Source: Sphingobium lactosutens DS20 (GTDB lineage Bacteria > Pseudomonadota > Alphaproteobacteria > Sphingomonadales > Sphingomonadaceae). From it: DNA of 64,000 nt. The notes beneath the pieces are model-generated. The model was not told the origin of the DNA. It searched no databases and worked only from the letters and a program-made list of their open reading frames with translations. Positions 6,375 to 15,271 of this stretch are shown piece after piece (within the stretch, counting starts at the first letter, position 1; each line of letters starts with the position of its first letter). The stretch covers positions 62,001 through 126,000 of the forward strand of contig NZ_ATDP01000098.1 of assembly GCF_000445105.1 (NCBI RefSeq), in the 5' to 3' direction. The translations under genes and the position numbers were made by a program.

Positions 6375-7379
6375 TCAGCGCATCAGGCCCATTGCGTCAT
6401 AGGCCGCGCGCAGGGTTGGCTCGGCCGCCGCGGCTGCCCGCGCCGCGCCCTTGTTCAAAATCGCGTCGAGCGCGGCGTCATCGGTACGCAGAGCCAGAAA
6501 CCGCTCGCGGATGGGACGCAGCGTTTCCACCAGCACTTCGCCTAGCGCGGGCTTGAAAGCGCCAAACCCCTTGCCGGCAAAGTCGGCGCAGACGGCATCG
6601 GGCGTCCTGCCGGCCAGCGTCGCGAATATGCCGACCAGATTATTTGCCTCTGGCCGGCCCGTCAGACCCTCGGCCGTTTCAGGCAGCGGTTCAGGATCGG
6701 TCTTTGCCTTCTTGACCTTCTGCATGATGGCGTCGTCGTCGTCGGTCAGGTTGATCCGGCTCATGTCGGACGGGTCGGACTTCGACATTTTCGCGCTGCC
6801 ATCGCGCAATGACATGATTCGCGCCGATTCCTTGGGGATGATCGGCGCGGGCATGGTGAACAGGTCGACGCCGAAATCGGTATTGAACTTGGTCGCGATG
6901 TCGCGCGCCAGTTCCAGATGCTGCTTCTGGTCCTCGCCCACCGGGACATGAGTCGCGTTATAGAGCAAAATGTCGGCCGCCTGGAGCACGGGATAGACGA
7001 ACAGCCCGATCGAGGCGCCCTCGCGATCCTTGCCGACCTTGTCCTTGAACTGGGTCATGCGGTTCAGCCAGCCGATCCGGGCGGTGCCGTTCAACAGCCA
7101 GCACAGCTCGGCATGGGCCGGCACGCGCGCCTGGTTGAACAGGACAGACCGATCCGGATCGATGCCAGCCGCGACCAGGGCGGCAGCCATGTCGCGAACA
7201 TTGCGGATGCGCGCCTCCCGCCCTTCATGGATGGTGATGGAATGCATATCGGCCAGGAAAAAGAAGCACTGGCTCTCACCGTCCATCTCATCCTGCATCC
7301 GCACCCAGTTGCGGATCGCGCCCAGATAATTGCCAAGGTGCAGATTGCCGGTGGGCTGGATGCCGGAAAGGACGCGCAT
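6375..7379 (-). CDS. trpS: Tryptophanyl-tRNA synthetase
   Basis: Class I aminoacyl-tRNA synthetase that charges tRNA-Trp in the cytoplasm. The 334-residue product starts MRVLSGIQPTGNLHLGNYLG, where HLGN is the HIGH-equivalent, and contains the KMSKS loop intact as KMSKSDPSD, preceded by RDGSA. Length matches bacterial TrpRS. The frame continues upstream to an ATG at 7409 that would overlap murJ; the start at 7379 places the conserved SGIQPTG immediately after Met, as in the family. It follows murJ (stop at 7399) by 19 nt on the same strand and is probably co-transcribed. Confidence 0.95.
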   Translation of the reverse strand: MRVLSGIQPTGNLHLGNYLGAIRNWVRMQDEMDGESQCFFFLADMHSITIHEGREARIRNVRDMAAALVAAGIDPDRSVLFNQARVPAHAELCWLLNGTARIGWLNRMTQFKDKVGKDREGASIGLFVYPVLQAADILLYNATHVPVGEDQKQHLELARDIATKFNTDFGVDLFTMPAPIIPKESARIMSLRDGSAKMSKSDPSDMSRINLTDDDDAIMQKVKKAKTDPEPLPETAEGLTGRPEANNLVGIFATLAGRTPDAVCADFAGKGFGAFKPALGEVLVETLRPIRERFLALRTDDAALDAILNKGAARAAAAAEPTLRAAYDAMGLMR

Positions 7380-7398
7380 AGTTGATCCGTTCTTGTCT

Positions 7399-8973
7399 TC
7401 AGTGTGCATGTTTGCGGCGCATCAGCGCCTGGATGTCGGACAGCCGATAAGCCCCCGTGACGAAGGAGGCCAGCCCGTAAAGCGCCACACCTGCGCCTAC
7501 CAGCAGCGCCAGTGCGAGGTAACGCTGGACCATGGAGCCGGTCAGCCATGGGTCGAGCAGGTCCTCCCCCGCCCATAGCGCCGCGCCCATAATCAGCGCG
7601 GCGAGGGCAAGGCGCGGGATACGACGCCGCAAACCTTCGTCCGCAGAGAAATGCCCGCGCTTGACCAGCGTGGTGTAAAGCATCGCGACATTGACGGTCG
7701 AGGACAGCGCCGTGGCCAGCGGCGGGCCGACATGGCCCAGCGTCGGAATCATCGCCAGATTGCCGATGATATTGATGAGGATCGACAGCATCGCGTAGCG
7801 GACCGGCGTTTTCGTGTCGCCGCGCGCATAATAGCCGGGCGTCAGCACCTTCACCAGCACATAGCTGGGCAGGCCGATCGAGAAGGCTGACAGCGCCCAT
7901 CCGCACCGCATCGCATCCTCGGCGGTGAAGCGGCCATATTGGAACAGGCCGCGCACGATCGGCTCCGCCACGACCAGGAAGGCGACAGTGGCCGGAAGCG
8001 TCAGGAACAGCGCCAGTTCGATGCCGCGATTCTGTGTTTCCATCGCCTGCGCGTCCTGCCCTTTCGAGAGCATGCGCGAAATGGTGGGCAGCAGGATGGT
8101 GCCAAGGCCGATGCCGATCAGGCCCAAAGGCAGCTGGTTCAGCCGGTCGGCATAATAAATATAGGTAATCGACCCGGAGGCGAGCAGCCAACCGGACAAG
8201 GCGGTGGAAATGAGCAGATTGATCTGCGACGCGCCCGCGCCCGCCGCTGCGGGGATGACCCGGCGCAATAATTCGCGCACGTCGCTGTCGAAGCGCGGCC
8301 GCTTGAGCCGGATCGTGACGCCAGCCCGGCGGCAGGCCAAGATCAGCCACAGCAATTGCAACGCGCCGCCGATCGTGACGGAGATGGCCTGGACGCGGGC
8401 GGTTTCATATTCGTCGGCGCCATGGAAAAACCACAGGCCGACGATCATCGCGACATTGAGCAGGATCGGCGCGGCCGCATTGACCCAGAATTTGTCGAGC
8501 GAATTGAGGATGCCGCCCAACAGCGAGGCGAGCGAGATCAGCGCCAGATAGGGAATGGTGATCCGCGACAGGGTGACGGCATAGGCGAATTGATCCGCCG
8601 TCGGGTTCTGCCGCGCAAAACCGCCTGACAGCGCCCATGTGATCGGCCAGGCCGCCGCCAGCAGGATCAGGGTGAAGAGGATGAGCACCGGCAGCAGCAC
8701 GGCCAGCGCACGCTCGGCAAAATCATAGCCGGCGGGAAGCCCGCCATCCCCCGCCGCCTTCTTGTTGAAGAGCGGGATGAAAGCTGCGGAAAACGCCCCT
8801 TCGGCAAAGAGCGCGCGAAACATATTGGGCAGGCGGAAGGCGACGCCGTTGAAGGCGTCGGACGCAAAACCCGCACCGACATAGCGCGCCGCCAGCGAAT
8901 CGCGCACCAGCGCCAGCACCCGGCTGGCGAGCGTCAGCCCACCGACCGATCCCAGAGCGCGGACAAGTTTCAT
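7399..8973 (-). CDS. murJ: Lipid II flippase MurJ
   Basis: A 524-residue multi-pass inner membrane protein of the MOP superfamily that moves undecaprenyl-linked lipid II to the periplasm for peptidoglycan assembly. Starting at 8973 the product is MKLVRALGSVGGLTLASRVLA followed by LVRDSLAARYVG, the typical MurJ N-terminus with the central-cavity arginines. FRLPNMFRALFAEGAFSAAFIP is the most diagnostic stretch. About fourteen hydrophobic segments are visible, ending in a basic tail MRRKHAH. The frame extends upstream to 9051 but the added residues lack membrane-protein character. trpS follows closely and secB lies upstream on the same strand. Confidence 0.93.
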   Translation of the reverse strand: MKLVRALGSVGGLTLASRVLALVRDSLAARYVGAGFASDAFNGVAFRLPNMFRALFAEGAFSAAFIPLFNKKAAGDGGLPAGYDFAERALAVLLPVLILFTLILLAAAWPITWALSGGFARQNPTADQFAYAVTLSRITIPYLALISLASLLGGILNSLDKFWVNAAAPILLNVAMIVGLWFFHGADEYETARVQAISVTIGGALQLLWLILACRRAGVTIRLKRPRFDSDVRELLRRVIPAAAGAGASQINLLISTALSGWLLASGSITYIYYADRLNQLPLGLIGIGLGTILLPTISRMLSKGQDAQAMETQNRGIELALFLTLPATVAFLVVAEPIVRGLFQYGRFTAEDAMRCGWALSAFSIGLPSYVLVKVLTPGYYARGDTKTPVRYAMLSILINIIGNLAMIPTLGHVGPPLATALSSTVNVAMLYTTLVKRGHFSADEGLRRRIPRLALAALIMGAALWAGEDLLDPWLTGSMVQRYLALALLVGAGVALYGLASFVTGAYRLSDIQALMRRKHAH

Positions 8974-9092
8974 ATCATGCCGCCCCGTCCCGCCGGACAG
9001 CCCCCTTCGCCCGCCCATCCCCGTCTGCGACAGACAGGGGCAGGACTGCAAAGGGCTCAGCCCGAACGGGAGCGAGGCTCATCGCCCTATGG

Positions 9093-9599
9093 TCAGGCGT
9101 GACCGGCCGGTTCGCCCGCGGTCGTCTGCATCTGCTGCGCCTGCTGCATGTAGAGCGAGCCGAAATCGATCGGGTCCAGCAGCAGCGGCGGGAAACCGCC
9201 GTCGCGGATGGCGTCGGCCAATACGCGGCGGGCGAAGGGGAAGATGAGGCGCGGCGCTTCGGCCAGCATGAAGGGCTGGATCTGGTCTTCGGGCACGTTG
9301 CGCATGCCGAAAATGGCGGCATAAAGCAGTTCGACGGCGAAAGCCGTGCCCTGCGGGGCGATTGCCTTCACCTCGATCTTGAGCGACACTTCCAGCACTT
9401 CCTCGCCCACCTTGTCGGCGCCGATGTTGAACTGGACGTCGATCTGCGGCTGGTCGGGCCATTGATAGACCGCCGGCGCATTGGGGTTTTCGAAGGACAG
9501 GTCCTTCACATATTGGCTGATGAGCGCGATCTGCGGCCCGGTGTCCGCGCCATTGGGCTGGACGTTGATGGTGCTGTTGATGTCGGCTTCGTCGGCCAT
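9093..9599 (-). CDS. secB: Protein-export chaperone SecB
   Basis: Cytoplasmic homotetrameric chaperone that keeps preproteins unfolded and delivers them to SecA. The 168-residue product carries the family blocks QIALISQYVKDLSFENPNAP, QIDVQFNIGADKV, YAAIFGMRNVPEDQIQPFML and EAPRLIFPFARRVLADAIRDG followed by FPPLLLDPIDFGSLY, in the usual order and with the usual length. It is divergent from the Tim44-like gene across 181 bases (9600-9780), an arrangement known from many alphaproteobacteria, and lies 119 bases upstream of murJ. Confidence 0.96.
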   Translation of the reverse strand: MADEADINSTINVQPNGADTGPQIALISQYVKDLSFENPNAPAVYQWPDQPQIDVQFNIGADKVGEEVLEVSLKIEVKAIAPQGTAFAVELLYAAIFGMRNVPEDQIQPFMLAEAPRLIFPFARRVLADAIRDGGFPPLLLDPIDFGSLYMQQAQQMQTTAGEPAGHA

Positions 9600-9780
9600 A
9601 TCCCTACCTTGACTTTCCCAGTTGGCCGGCGGCCGCAGGCCCCCGGAATATCAGTGCCCGCGCGCTTAGCAGGGGCGCGGAACAAGGGCAATGCCGCGCC
9701 GGCCACAGTCTATTTGAAGTTGGGGGGAAACATGCCTATGTTGTCGGGAACATCGTCCCGAACAAAGGGTATTTGCTTCC

Positions 9781-10434
9781 GTGTATGTGATCGTCATCCT
9801 CGCCATGATCGCCGGCTTCCTGGCGCTTCGGCTCTATTCCGTGCTCGGCAAGCGCACGGGCCACGAGCAGGAGCCCGCGCTGCGTCCTGCCGAGGATCGC
9901 GCGAAAGTCACGGTGTTGCAGCCCGGCCCCATGAGCCAGGGGGGTAGCGATACGGTCCGCCTTGCCGAAGGGCTGATTGCCCCCGGCGCGGAAACCGGCG
10001 TTCGGACATTGATTTCCGTCGATCGTAATTTCGACGTTCCCCAGTTCGTCGAGGGCGCCAAGAGCGCCTACAAGATGGTGCTGGAGGCCTTCTGGCGCGG
10101 CGATCGTGAAGAACTGGCTTGGCTGTGCGACGCTGATGTGCTGGCGTCGTTCGAAGAAGCGATCGCGACGCGCGAGGCCGAAGGGCATGTGCTCGACAAC
10201 CGCCTGGTCCGCATCGAGAAGGCACAGATTGTCGAGGCGACCGTCCGCGATCGCGTCGCTGAGATCGCGATGCGTTTCGAAGCTGATATTGCGGCTGTCA
10301 CTCGCGACCGTGACGGCAATGTGATTGCCGGATCGATGACGGATGCGATCGATACGAAGGACATCTGGACCTTCACGCGCGATATTCGCAGCGCCGATCC
10401 CAACTGGAAACTCAGCGAAACCGACGAAGCGTGA
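9781..10434 (+). CDS. Tim44/TimA-like membrane-anchored protein
   Basis: A 217-residue protein with one N-terminal membrane helix (VIVILAMIAGFLALRLYSVLG), a short variable linker, and a Tim44-like domain from about residue 85: FVEGAKSAYKMVLEAFWRGD, then LAWLCDADVLASFEEAI, and the closing DIWTFTRDIRSADPNWKL. Mitochondrial Tim44 tethers mtHsp70 to the import channel; bacterial relatives are inner membrane proteins of uncertain role, placed near secB in alphaproteobacteria. Start is GTG at 9781. Nineteen bases separate it from mltA, so Tim44-like, mltA and smr form one operon. The link to export is contextual. Confidence 0.8.
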   Translation: MYVIVILAMIAGFLALRLYSVLGKRTGHEQEPALRPAEDRAKVTVLQPGPMSQGGSDTVRLAEGLIAPGAETGVRTLISVDRNFDVPQFVEGAKSAYKMVLEAFWRGDREELAWLCDADVLASFEEAIATREAEGHVLDNRLVRIEKAQIVEATVRDRVAEIAMRFEADIAAVTRDRDGNVIAGSMTDAIDTKDIWTFTRDIRSADPNWKLSETDEA

Positions 10435-10453
10435 TTGCGGGCCTGACCGGCGC

Positions 10454-11728
10454 ATGAGGGGGCATCGCAAGGGGGGCGTCGTGGCGGCGGCATTGCTGCT
10501 GTCTGCCTGTGCCGGAAGCGTCATTCCGCCATCCGCTGGTGGCCCGGCGCCTGGCCGTCCCGCACCCACGCCAACAAGTCCTTCGCCCGCGGCTGAAGTC
10601 GCCGCGCGCCCCACACCGGCTACGCCCCGCCCCACTTTGTCCGTCGACGCGGCGACGCCGCCGGGCATCGACACGACCACGGCGGCGGGCCTGGGCGTAA
10701 CGCGCGGGCCGGCCATCGCCGACTTGCTGCCGTCTGGCGCGCGCTCGCGGCAGGCGCTCGTCGCGTTTCGCCTGTCCTGCCCCAGCTTGATGCGGCGCAC
10801 CGACCAGAGCGGCCTGACGCGCGGATCGGACTGGAACACCGCCTGCTCGGCCGCTTCAAGCTGGCCCGATTCATCAGCAAGCGAATTTTTCTCCCGCTAT
10901 TTCGAGGCCGTTCAGGTCGGCGACGGCGCAGCCTTCGTCACAGGCTATTATGAGCCTGAAATAGCCGGGTCGCGCAGTCGTCAGCCGGGCTATGCCGTGC
11001 CGATCTATCGTCGTCCGTCCGACCTTGTCGACGTGGATCTGGGCCTGTTCAGCGACAGCCTGAAAGGTCGCTCGATTCGCGGCAAGGTGCAGGGCACCAA
11101 ATTCATCCCCTATGACGAGCGCAGCCAGATCGTCGCGGGATCGCTAACGGGCCGGGGACTGGAACTCGCATGGGCTGCGGACCCGGTGGAATTTTTCTTC
11201 CTTCAGATTCAGGGGAGCGGCCGCCTGCTGCTGCCTGACGGCGGCGTCATGCGCATCGGCTATGATGGGCAGAATGGCCGCGACTATACCGGCATCGGCA
11301 AGCTGATGAAGGATCGCGGACTGATCCAGGCCGGGTCGATGCAGGACATTATGGGATATTTGCGCGCCAACCCGGAAAAGGGCGCGGCGATCATGAATGA
11401 GAATAAAAGTTTTGTCTTCTTTCGTGAGCTCACCGGCCCAGGGCCGCTGGGCGCGATGGGCGTGCCGGTGACGCCCGAAGCTACCGTCGCCGCCGATCCC
11501 AAATATATCCCCATGGGCGCGCCGGTGCTGTTATCGCTCGATCGCGCCGAACCCAACGGCATCTGGATCGCCCAGGACACAGGTGGTGCGATCAAGGGGG
11601 CGAATCGCTTCGACAGTTTCTGGGGTGCGGGCGCGCGGGCCCGGGCGATTGCCGGGGGCATGTCGGCGCGGGGCAGCGCCCTCATCCTGCTGCCGATCGG
11701 ATCGGCGGCCCGCCTCACCGGGCGCTGA
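10454..11728 (+). CDS. mltA: Membrane-bound lytic transglycosylase A
   Basis: A 424-residue outer-membrane lipoprotein with lytic transglycosylase activity on peptidoglycan. Start at 10454 gives MRGHRKGGVVAAALLLSACAG with lipobox LSAC (Cys about residue 19), followed by a Pro/Ala-rich linker of about 80 residues. The MltA barrel domain is recognisable from FSRYFEAVQVG, GYYEPEIAGSR and FLQIQGSGRLLLPDG, and the C-terminal 3D domain from LSLDRAEPNGIWIAQDTGGA to FDSFWGAG, where the catalytic Asp of MltA resides in the DTGGAI region or nearby. Conserved gene order Tim44-mltA-smr supports the call. The frame also runs upstream to 10343 inside the previous gene; that extension is rejected. Confidence 0.92.
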   Translation: MRGHRKGGVVAAALLLSACAGSVIPPSAGGPAPGRPAPTPTSPSPAAEVAARPTPATPRPTLSVDAATPPGIDTTTAAGLGVTRGPAIADLLPSGARSRQALVAFRLSCPSLMRRTDQSGLTRGSDWNTACSAASSWPDSSASEFFSRYFEAVQVGDGAAFVTGYYEPEIAGSRSRQPGYAVPIYRRPSDLVDVDLGLFSDSLKGRSIRGKVQGTKFIPYDERSQIVAGSLTGRGLELAWAADPVEFFFLQIQGSGRLLLPDGGVMRIGYDGQNGRDYTGIGKLMKDRGLIQAGSMQDIMGYLRANPEKGAAIMNENKSFVFFRELTGPGPLGAMGVPVTPEATVAADPKYIPMGAPVLLSLDRAEPNGIWIAQDTGGAIKGANRFDSFWGAGARARAIAGGMSARGSALILLPIGSAARLTGR

Positions 11729-11739
11729 CGGGCGCCGCC

Positions 11740-12279
11740 ATGACCAGGCGGAGGCTCAATGCGGAGGAGGAAGCGCTCTGGGCGGCGCTGATCCGATCCG
11801 TCCGCCCTTTGCGACCGCAAGCCGCCCCGGTCCTCGTCCCTGACGCGTCACAGGCAGTCGATCACACCCCCCCGAGCCGTCCCCGGCCGCTCCCTCCTCC
11901 CGCCCCCCCGCCATCATCGCGCCCGGCGCCCGCCGCCATATTGGACGGCACCTGGGAAAGGCGCATTCGCGGCGGCAATATCAACCCGGACATGAGCATC
12001 GATTTGCACGGGCACAGCCTGTCGGCCGCGCACGCGCGCTTGAACCAGGCGCTTGCCTCGGCCGTGATGAACCAGGCGCGGGTGCTGTTGGTCGTGACGG
12101 GAAAGCCGCCCAAGACGGCGGAAAAATCCGGCTCGTCACGCCGGGGCGCGATCCGCGGCGAGATTGGCCATTGGCTGGAAACCAGTCCCCACGCCCACCG
12201 GATCGCCAGCGTGCGGATCGCCCATCCGCGCCATGGGGGTGACGGCGCGCTCTATGTGATATTGCGTCGCGCAAAATAA
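11740..12279 (+). CDS. Smr/MutS2 C-terminal-domain protein
   Basis: A 179-residue cytoplasmic protein. After an N-terminal helix (LNAEEEALWAALIRSVRPL) and a long Pro-rich linker (PPSRPRPLPPPAPPPSSRP), an Smr domain occupies about residues 75-178: SIDLHGHSLSAAHARLNQAL carries the DLHG motif and a later LLVVTGKPPK followed by GAIRGEIGHWL is the HGxGxxxLR-equivalent region, here without a classic HGKG. Smr domains are nucleic-acid nickases or RNA endonucleases. Stand-alone versions downstream of mltA are typical of alphaproteobacteria and their substrate is unknown. It starts 11 bases after mltA. Confidence 0.85.
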   Translation: MTRRRLNAEEEALWAALIRSVRPLRPQAAPVLVPDASQAVDHTPPSRPRPLPPPAPPPSSRPAPAAILDGTWERRIRGGNINPDMSIDLHGHSLSAAHARLNQALASAVMNQARVLLVVTGKPPKTAEKSGSSRRGAIRGEIGHWLETSPHAHRIASVRIAHPRHGGDGALYVILRRAK

Positions 12280-12379
12280 TCTGCTGCCCGCTTCAAACGC
12301 TGACCGTTTCTTAACCAGCATGTCCCATATGCATCGGATTGGTGCTCCCTGACCGGAGCGTAAAGCAGGCAGGAGACAT

Positions 12380-14065
12380 ATGCGGGGGGTGACGTTGAAA
12401 AGCCGCGCCACTGCCTTCGCCTGCGCTGCGGGGGCTTTGGTCTTCACCCTGTCGCTGGTGCTGGGCTACACGCCGGGCCAGCAGGATGATCTGATTCAGG
12501 TCGGCCGCGCCCTGATCATCGCCATTTTGTGCGGCACGTTGAGCTGGGCGTCGACCAGCCGATCCATGGCTTCGACCGCCGCCGCCGTCGACAGCGCGAC
12601 AGAGCGGCTCCTCTCCGCCGCACATGGCGATCTGCAATCCCCCGTGTCGCCCGATATCGGCGCTGAATTGCCGGACCTGTCCGTCGCGATGCAAAGCCTG
12701 TTTTCCCAGGTGCGCACGAACCTGGATCATGTGCAGAGCCTGGCGCTATTCGATCAGATTACCGGCCTTGCCAATCGCACCAGCTTCTGCCGTCAGGTGG
12801 AACGGCATCTGACGGGCCGAACATCGGATGCCATGGCTGCGCTATTCTTCATCGACCTGGATGGGTTCAAGGGCGTCAACGACAGCCTGGGCCACGCTGC
12901 GGGCGATCAGTTGCTGGCCCGTGTCGCCGGGCGGTTGCGCGAAGTGGTCATGGCGCAGGTGAGCGCGGGCACCGGCGACGCCGTGATCGGCCGCCTCGCC
13001 GGCGATGAATTCACCATGTTCTTTCCCTTCCTGCCCGGCCCCAGCGCGGCGGCACGGATCGCGCGCGCCGTGCAATTTGCCCTGGGCGAACGGTTCGACC
13101 TCGGCAGCCAGCATGTTCAGTTGGGCGCATCCATTGGCATTGCCTGCTATCCCGATCATGGCGACACCCTGTCGGCGTTGCTGCGTGCGGCCGACGTCGC
13201 CATGTATCACGCCAAGCATCAGGGGCGCGGTCGGGCGGAAATCTATAATAGCGACCTGGCGCTGGAGGCGGCCGATCGCGCCGAATTGGAGCGCGACCTG
13301 TTGCTCGCCCTGCAGCGGGAGGAATTCCTGCTGGAGTTCCAACCTCAGATAGACGTCACCAATGGCCAGGCGGTCGCCGCCGAAGCCCTGGTCCGATGGG
13401 CGCACCCGGAACGCGATCTGGTCATGCCGGGCGCTTTCGTCCCGGTTGCTGAAGAGAGCGGCACCATCGTCGCCTTGGGCGACTGGGTGATGAGCCGCGT
13501 CTGCGAAACGGCCGCGCGCTGGGCGGAGGCCGGGCAAAGGCAGCGGATCGCCATCAACATCAGCACGCGGGAGCTGTCGCAGGCCGATTTCTTCCTGCGA
13601 TTTCGCCATGCCATGGCGACTCATCAGACGCCGGCGTCGATGCTGGAACTGGAAATCACCGAATCCGTCGCCATGAACATGGACCCCCGCGTGCTGGAGC
13701 AACTGATCGCCCTGCGAACCGAGGGCGTATGCATTGCGATAGACGATTTCGGCACGGGCTATTCCAACCTCGCCCGCCTGCGCGAATTGCCAGTCGACCG
13801 CATCAAGATCGACCGCAGCCTGGTGCGTGACATCGCCAGTTCGGCCGAAGCCCGCACCATCTGCTCCGCCGTCGTCGGCCTGATCCAGGGCCTTGGCATG
13901 GAAGTCGTGGTCGAAGGGGTGGAGAATGAGGCGCAGATGGACGTGCTGCGCGTCATCGGATGCACCTTGTTCCAGGGCTATCATCTTGCGCGGCCGATGG
14001 ATGAGCAAAGCTATCTCACCCGTTTTGCCGTTCCGCTGATCGTGCAGGAACGCCTTATCGGCTAA
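12380..14065 (+). CDS. Diguanylate cyclase/phosphodiesterase (AGDEF-EAL), membrane anchored
   Basis: A 561-residue c-di-GMP signalling protein. Two membrane helices (about residues 10-30 and 42-58) are followed by a short linker, a GGDEF domain (about 118-285) and an EAL domain (about 300-555). The cyclase signature reads LAGDEF (residues 206-211), an A for G change at the first position, with FFIDLDGFKGVNDSLGHAAG upstream intact. The EAL domain keeps the catalytic set: AEALVRW (334-340), ELEITES, and IAIDDFGTGYSNL, so phosphodiesterase activity is likely. Some AGDEF proteins are active cyclases, hence dual activity is possible. No PAS or other sensor domain is present. It is monocistronic, convergent with dapE with only 3 bases between. 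Confidence 0.93.
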   Translation: MRGVTLKSRATAFACAAGALVFTLSLVLGYTPGQQDDLIQVGRALIIAILCGTLSWASTSRSMASTAAAVDSATERLLSAAHGDLQSPVSPDIGAELPDLSVAMQSLFSQVRTNLDHVQSLALFDQITGLANRTSFCRQVERHLTGRTSDAMAALFFIDLDGFKGVNDSLGHAAGDQLLARVAGRLREVVMAQVSAGTGDAVIGRLAGDEFTMFFPFLPGPSAAARIARAVQFALGERFDLGSQHVQLGASIGIACYPDHGDTLSALLRAADVAMYHAKHQGRGRAEIYNSDLALEAADRAELERDLLLALQREEFLLEFQPQIDVTNGQAVAAEALVRWAHPERDLVMPGAFVPVAEESGTIVALGDWVMSRVCETAARWAEAGQRQRIAINISTRELSQADFFLRFRHAMATHQTPASMLELEITESVAMNMDPRVLEQLIALRTEGVCIAIDDFGTGYSNLARLRELPVDRIKIDRSLVRDIASSAEARTICSAVVGLIQGLGMEVVVEGVENEAQMDVLRVIGCTLFQGYHLARPMDEQSYLTRFAVPLIVQERLIG

Positions 14066-14068
14066 GCG

Positions 14069-15214
14069 TCAGGACAGCCGCAGCGCCCTATCCACGATCT
14101 GTGCATAGATGCGTTGAAGATCGCGCAAGTCCTGAACCGCGACGGCTTCATCCAGCTTATGCATGGTCGCATTGTTGAGGCCGAATTCGACCACCGGGCA
14201 GAGGCGCGACAGGAAACGGGCGTCGGACGTGCCGCCCGTGGTCGACAATTCCGCCTCGACACCCGTCACATCCCTGATCGACGCGCCGACAATATCCGAT
14301 AAAATGCCAGGCGCCGTCAAAAAGGATTCGCCGCTAATCCGGGCCTCCACCGTTCCGCCCTCCGGCGCGGCGAGCGCGGTGATCCGGTCGATCAGCGATG
14401 CGCCGCTATGCCGATCGTTGAACCGGATCGAAATGCGCGCCGTGGCTTTGCCGGGAATGACATTGTGCGCGGGGTTTCCGACCTCGATATCAGTGATTTC
14501 GATATTGCTGGGCTGGAACCACTCGGTCCCCTCGTCCAGTATCTCCGCCTCGACCGCCGTTAGGATGCGGACCAGGGCGGGTATCGGATTATCCGCGAGA
14601 TGCGGGTAAGCGACATGCCCCTGTGATCCGGCGACGCTGATCCACATATTGACCGAGCCCCGCCGTCCAATCTTCATCACATCGCCCAGGCGGTGCGACG
14701 ATGTCGGTTCGCCCACCAGGCACAGGTCCGGCCGTAGCGCGCGCGTCGCCATCCGCTCCATCAGGGCCAATGTTCCATATGTGGCGGGACCTTCCTCGTC
14801 GCCCGTGATGATCAGGCTGATCGTACCGGGCAAATCGTCCGGCAGATCGGCAAGCGCGGCGACGAAGGCTGCGATCGCGCCTTTCATGTCAACGGCCCCA
14901 CGCCCGTATAGAAGGTCGCCACGAATGTCCGGAGAGAATGGGTCGCTGTTCCACCCCGCGCCCGGCGGAACGACATCCAGATGCCCGGCAAAGGCAAAAT
15001 GCGGGCCTGCGCCGGTCGTGCGCCACGCCAGCAGATTTTCCACAGGGCCATCGGGCGCTTTCCCGGCCGTGAACCGATCGACCGTGAAGCCGAGCGGCAC
15101 GAGCATCGATTCCAGTTCGTCAAACACCGCGCCGGTCGCAGGAGTTATGGACGGACAGGCCAGCAGGCGCTGCGCCAGGGCCACGACATCATCATTGGTG
15201 CTGGTCATGCTCAT
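14069..15214 (-). CDS. dapE: Succinyl-diaminopimelate desuccinylase
   Basis: M20 metallopeptidase of lysine/meso-diaminopimelate synthesis, releasing succinate from N-succinyl-LL-DAP. The 381-residue product has the first zinc motif FAFAGHLDVVPPG, the bridging Asp in GRGAVDMKGAIAAF, the catalytic glutamates in ITGDEEGPATYGT, the DapE-specific lid-domain text NVIPGKATARISIRFNDRHS, and the C-terminal STTGGTSDARF and EFGLNNATMHKLDE. Length matches DapE. The second ATG (MTSTNDD) two residues in is an alternative start. The gene is divergent from the cupin gene across about 57 bases. Confidence 0.95.
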   Translation of the reverse strand: MSMTSTNDDVVALAQRLLACPSITPATGAVFDELESMLVPLGFTVDRFTAGKAPDGPVENLLAWRTTGAGPHFAFAGHLDVVPPGAGWNSDPFSPDIRGDLLYGRGAVDMKGAIAAFVAALADLPDDLPGTISLIITGDEEGPATYGTLALMERMATRALRPDLCLVGEPTSSHRLGDVMKIGRRGSVNMWISVAGSQGHVAYPHLADNPIPALVRILTAVEAEILDEGTEWFQPSNIEITDIEVGNPAHNVIPGKATARISIRFNDRHSGASLIDRITALAAPEGGTVEARISGESFLTAPGILSDIVGASIRDVTGVEAELSTTGGTSDARFLSRLCPVVEFGLNNATMHKLDEAVAVQDLRDLQRIYAQIVDRALRLS

Positions 15215-15271
15215 GGCGACGCGTTAGCGAATGCCCTGCCCCTTGGCCAGCCGCACAGGAAGGAGGACGCC

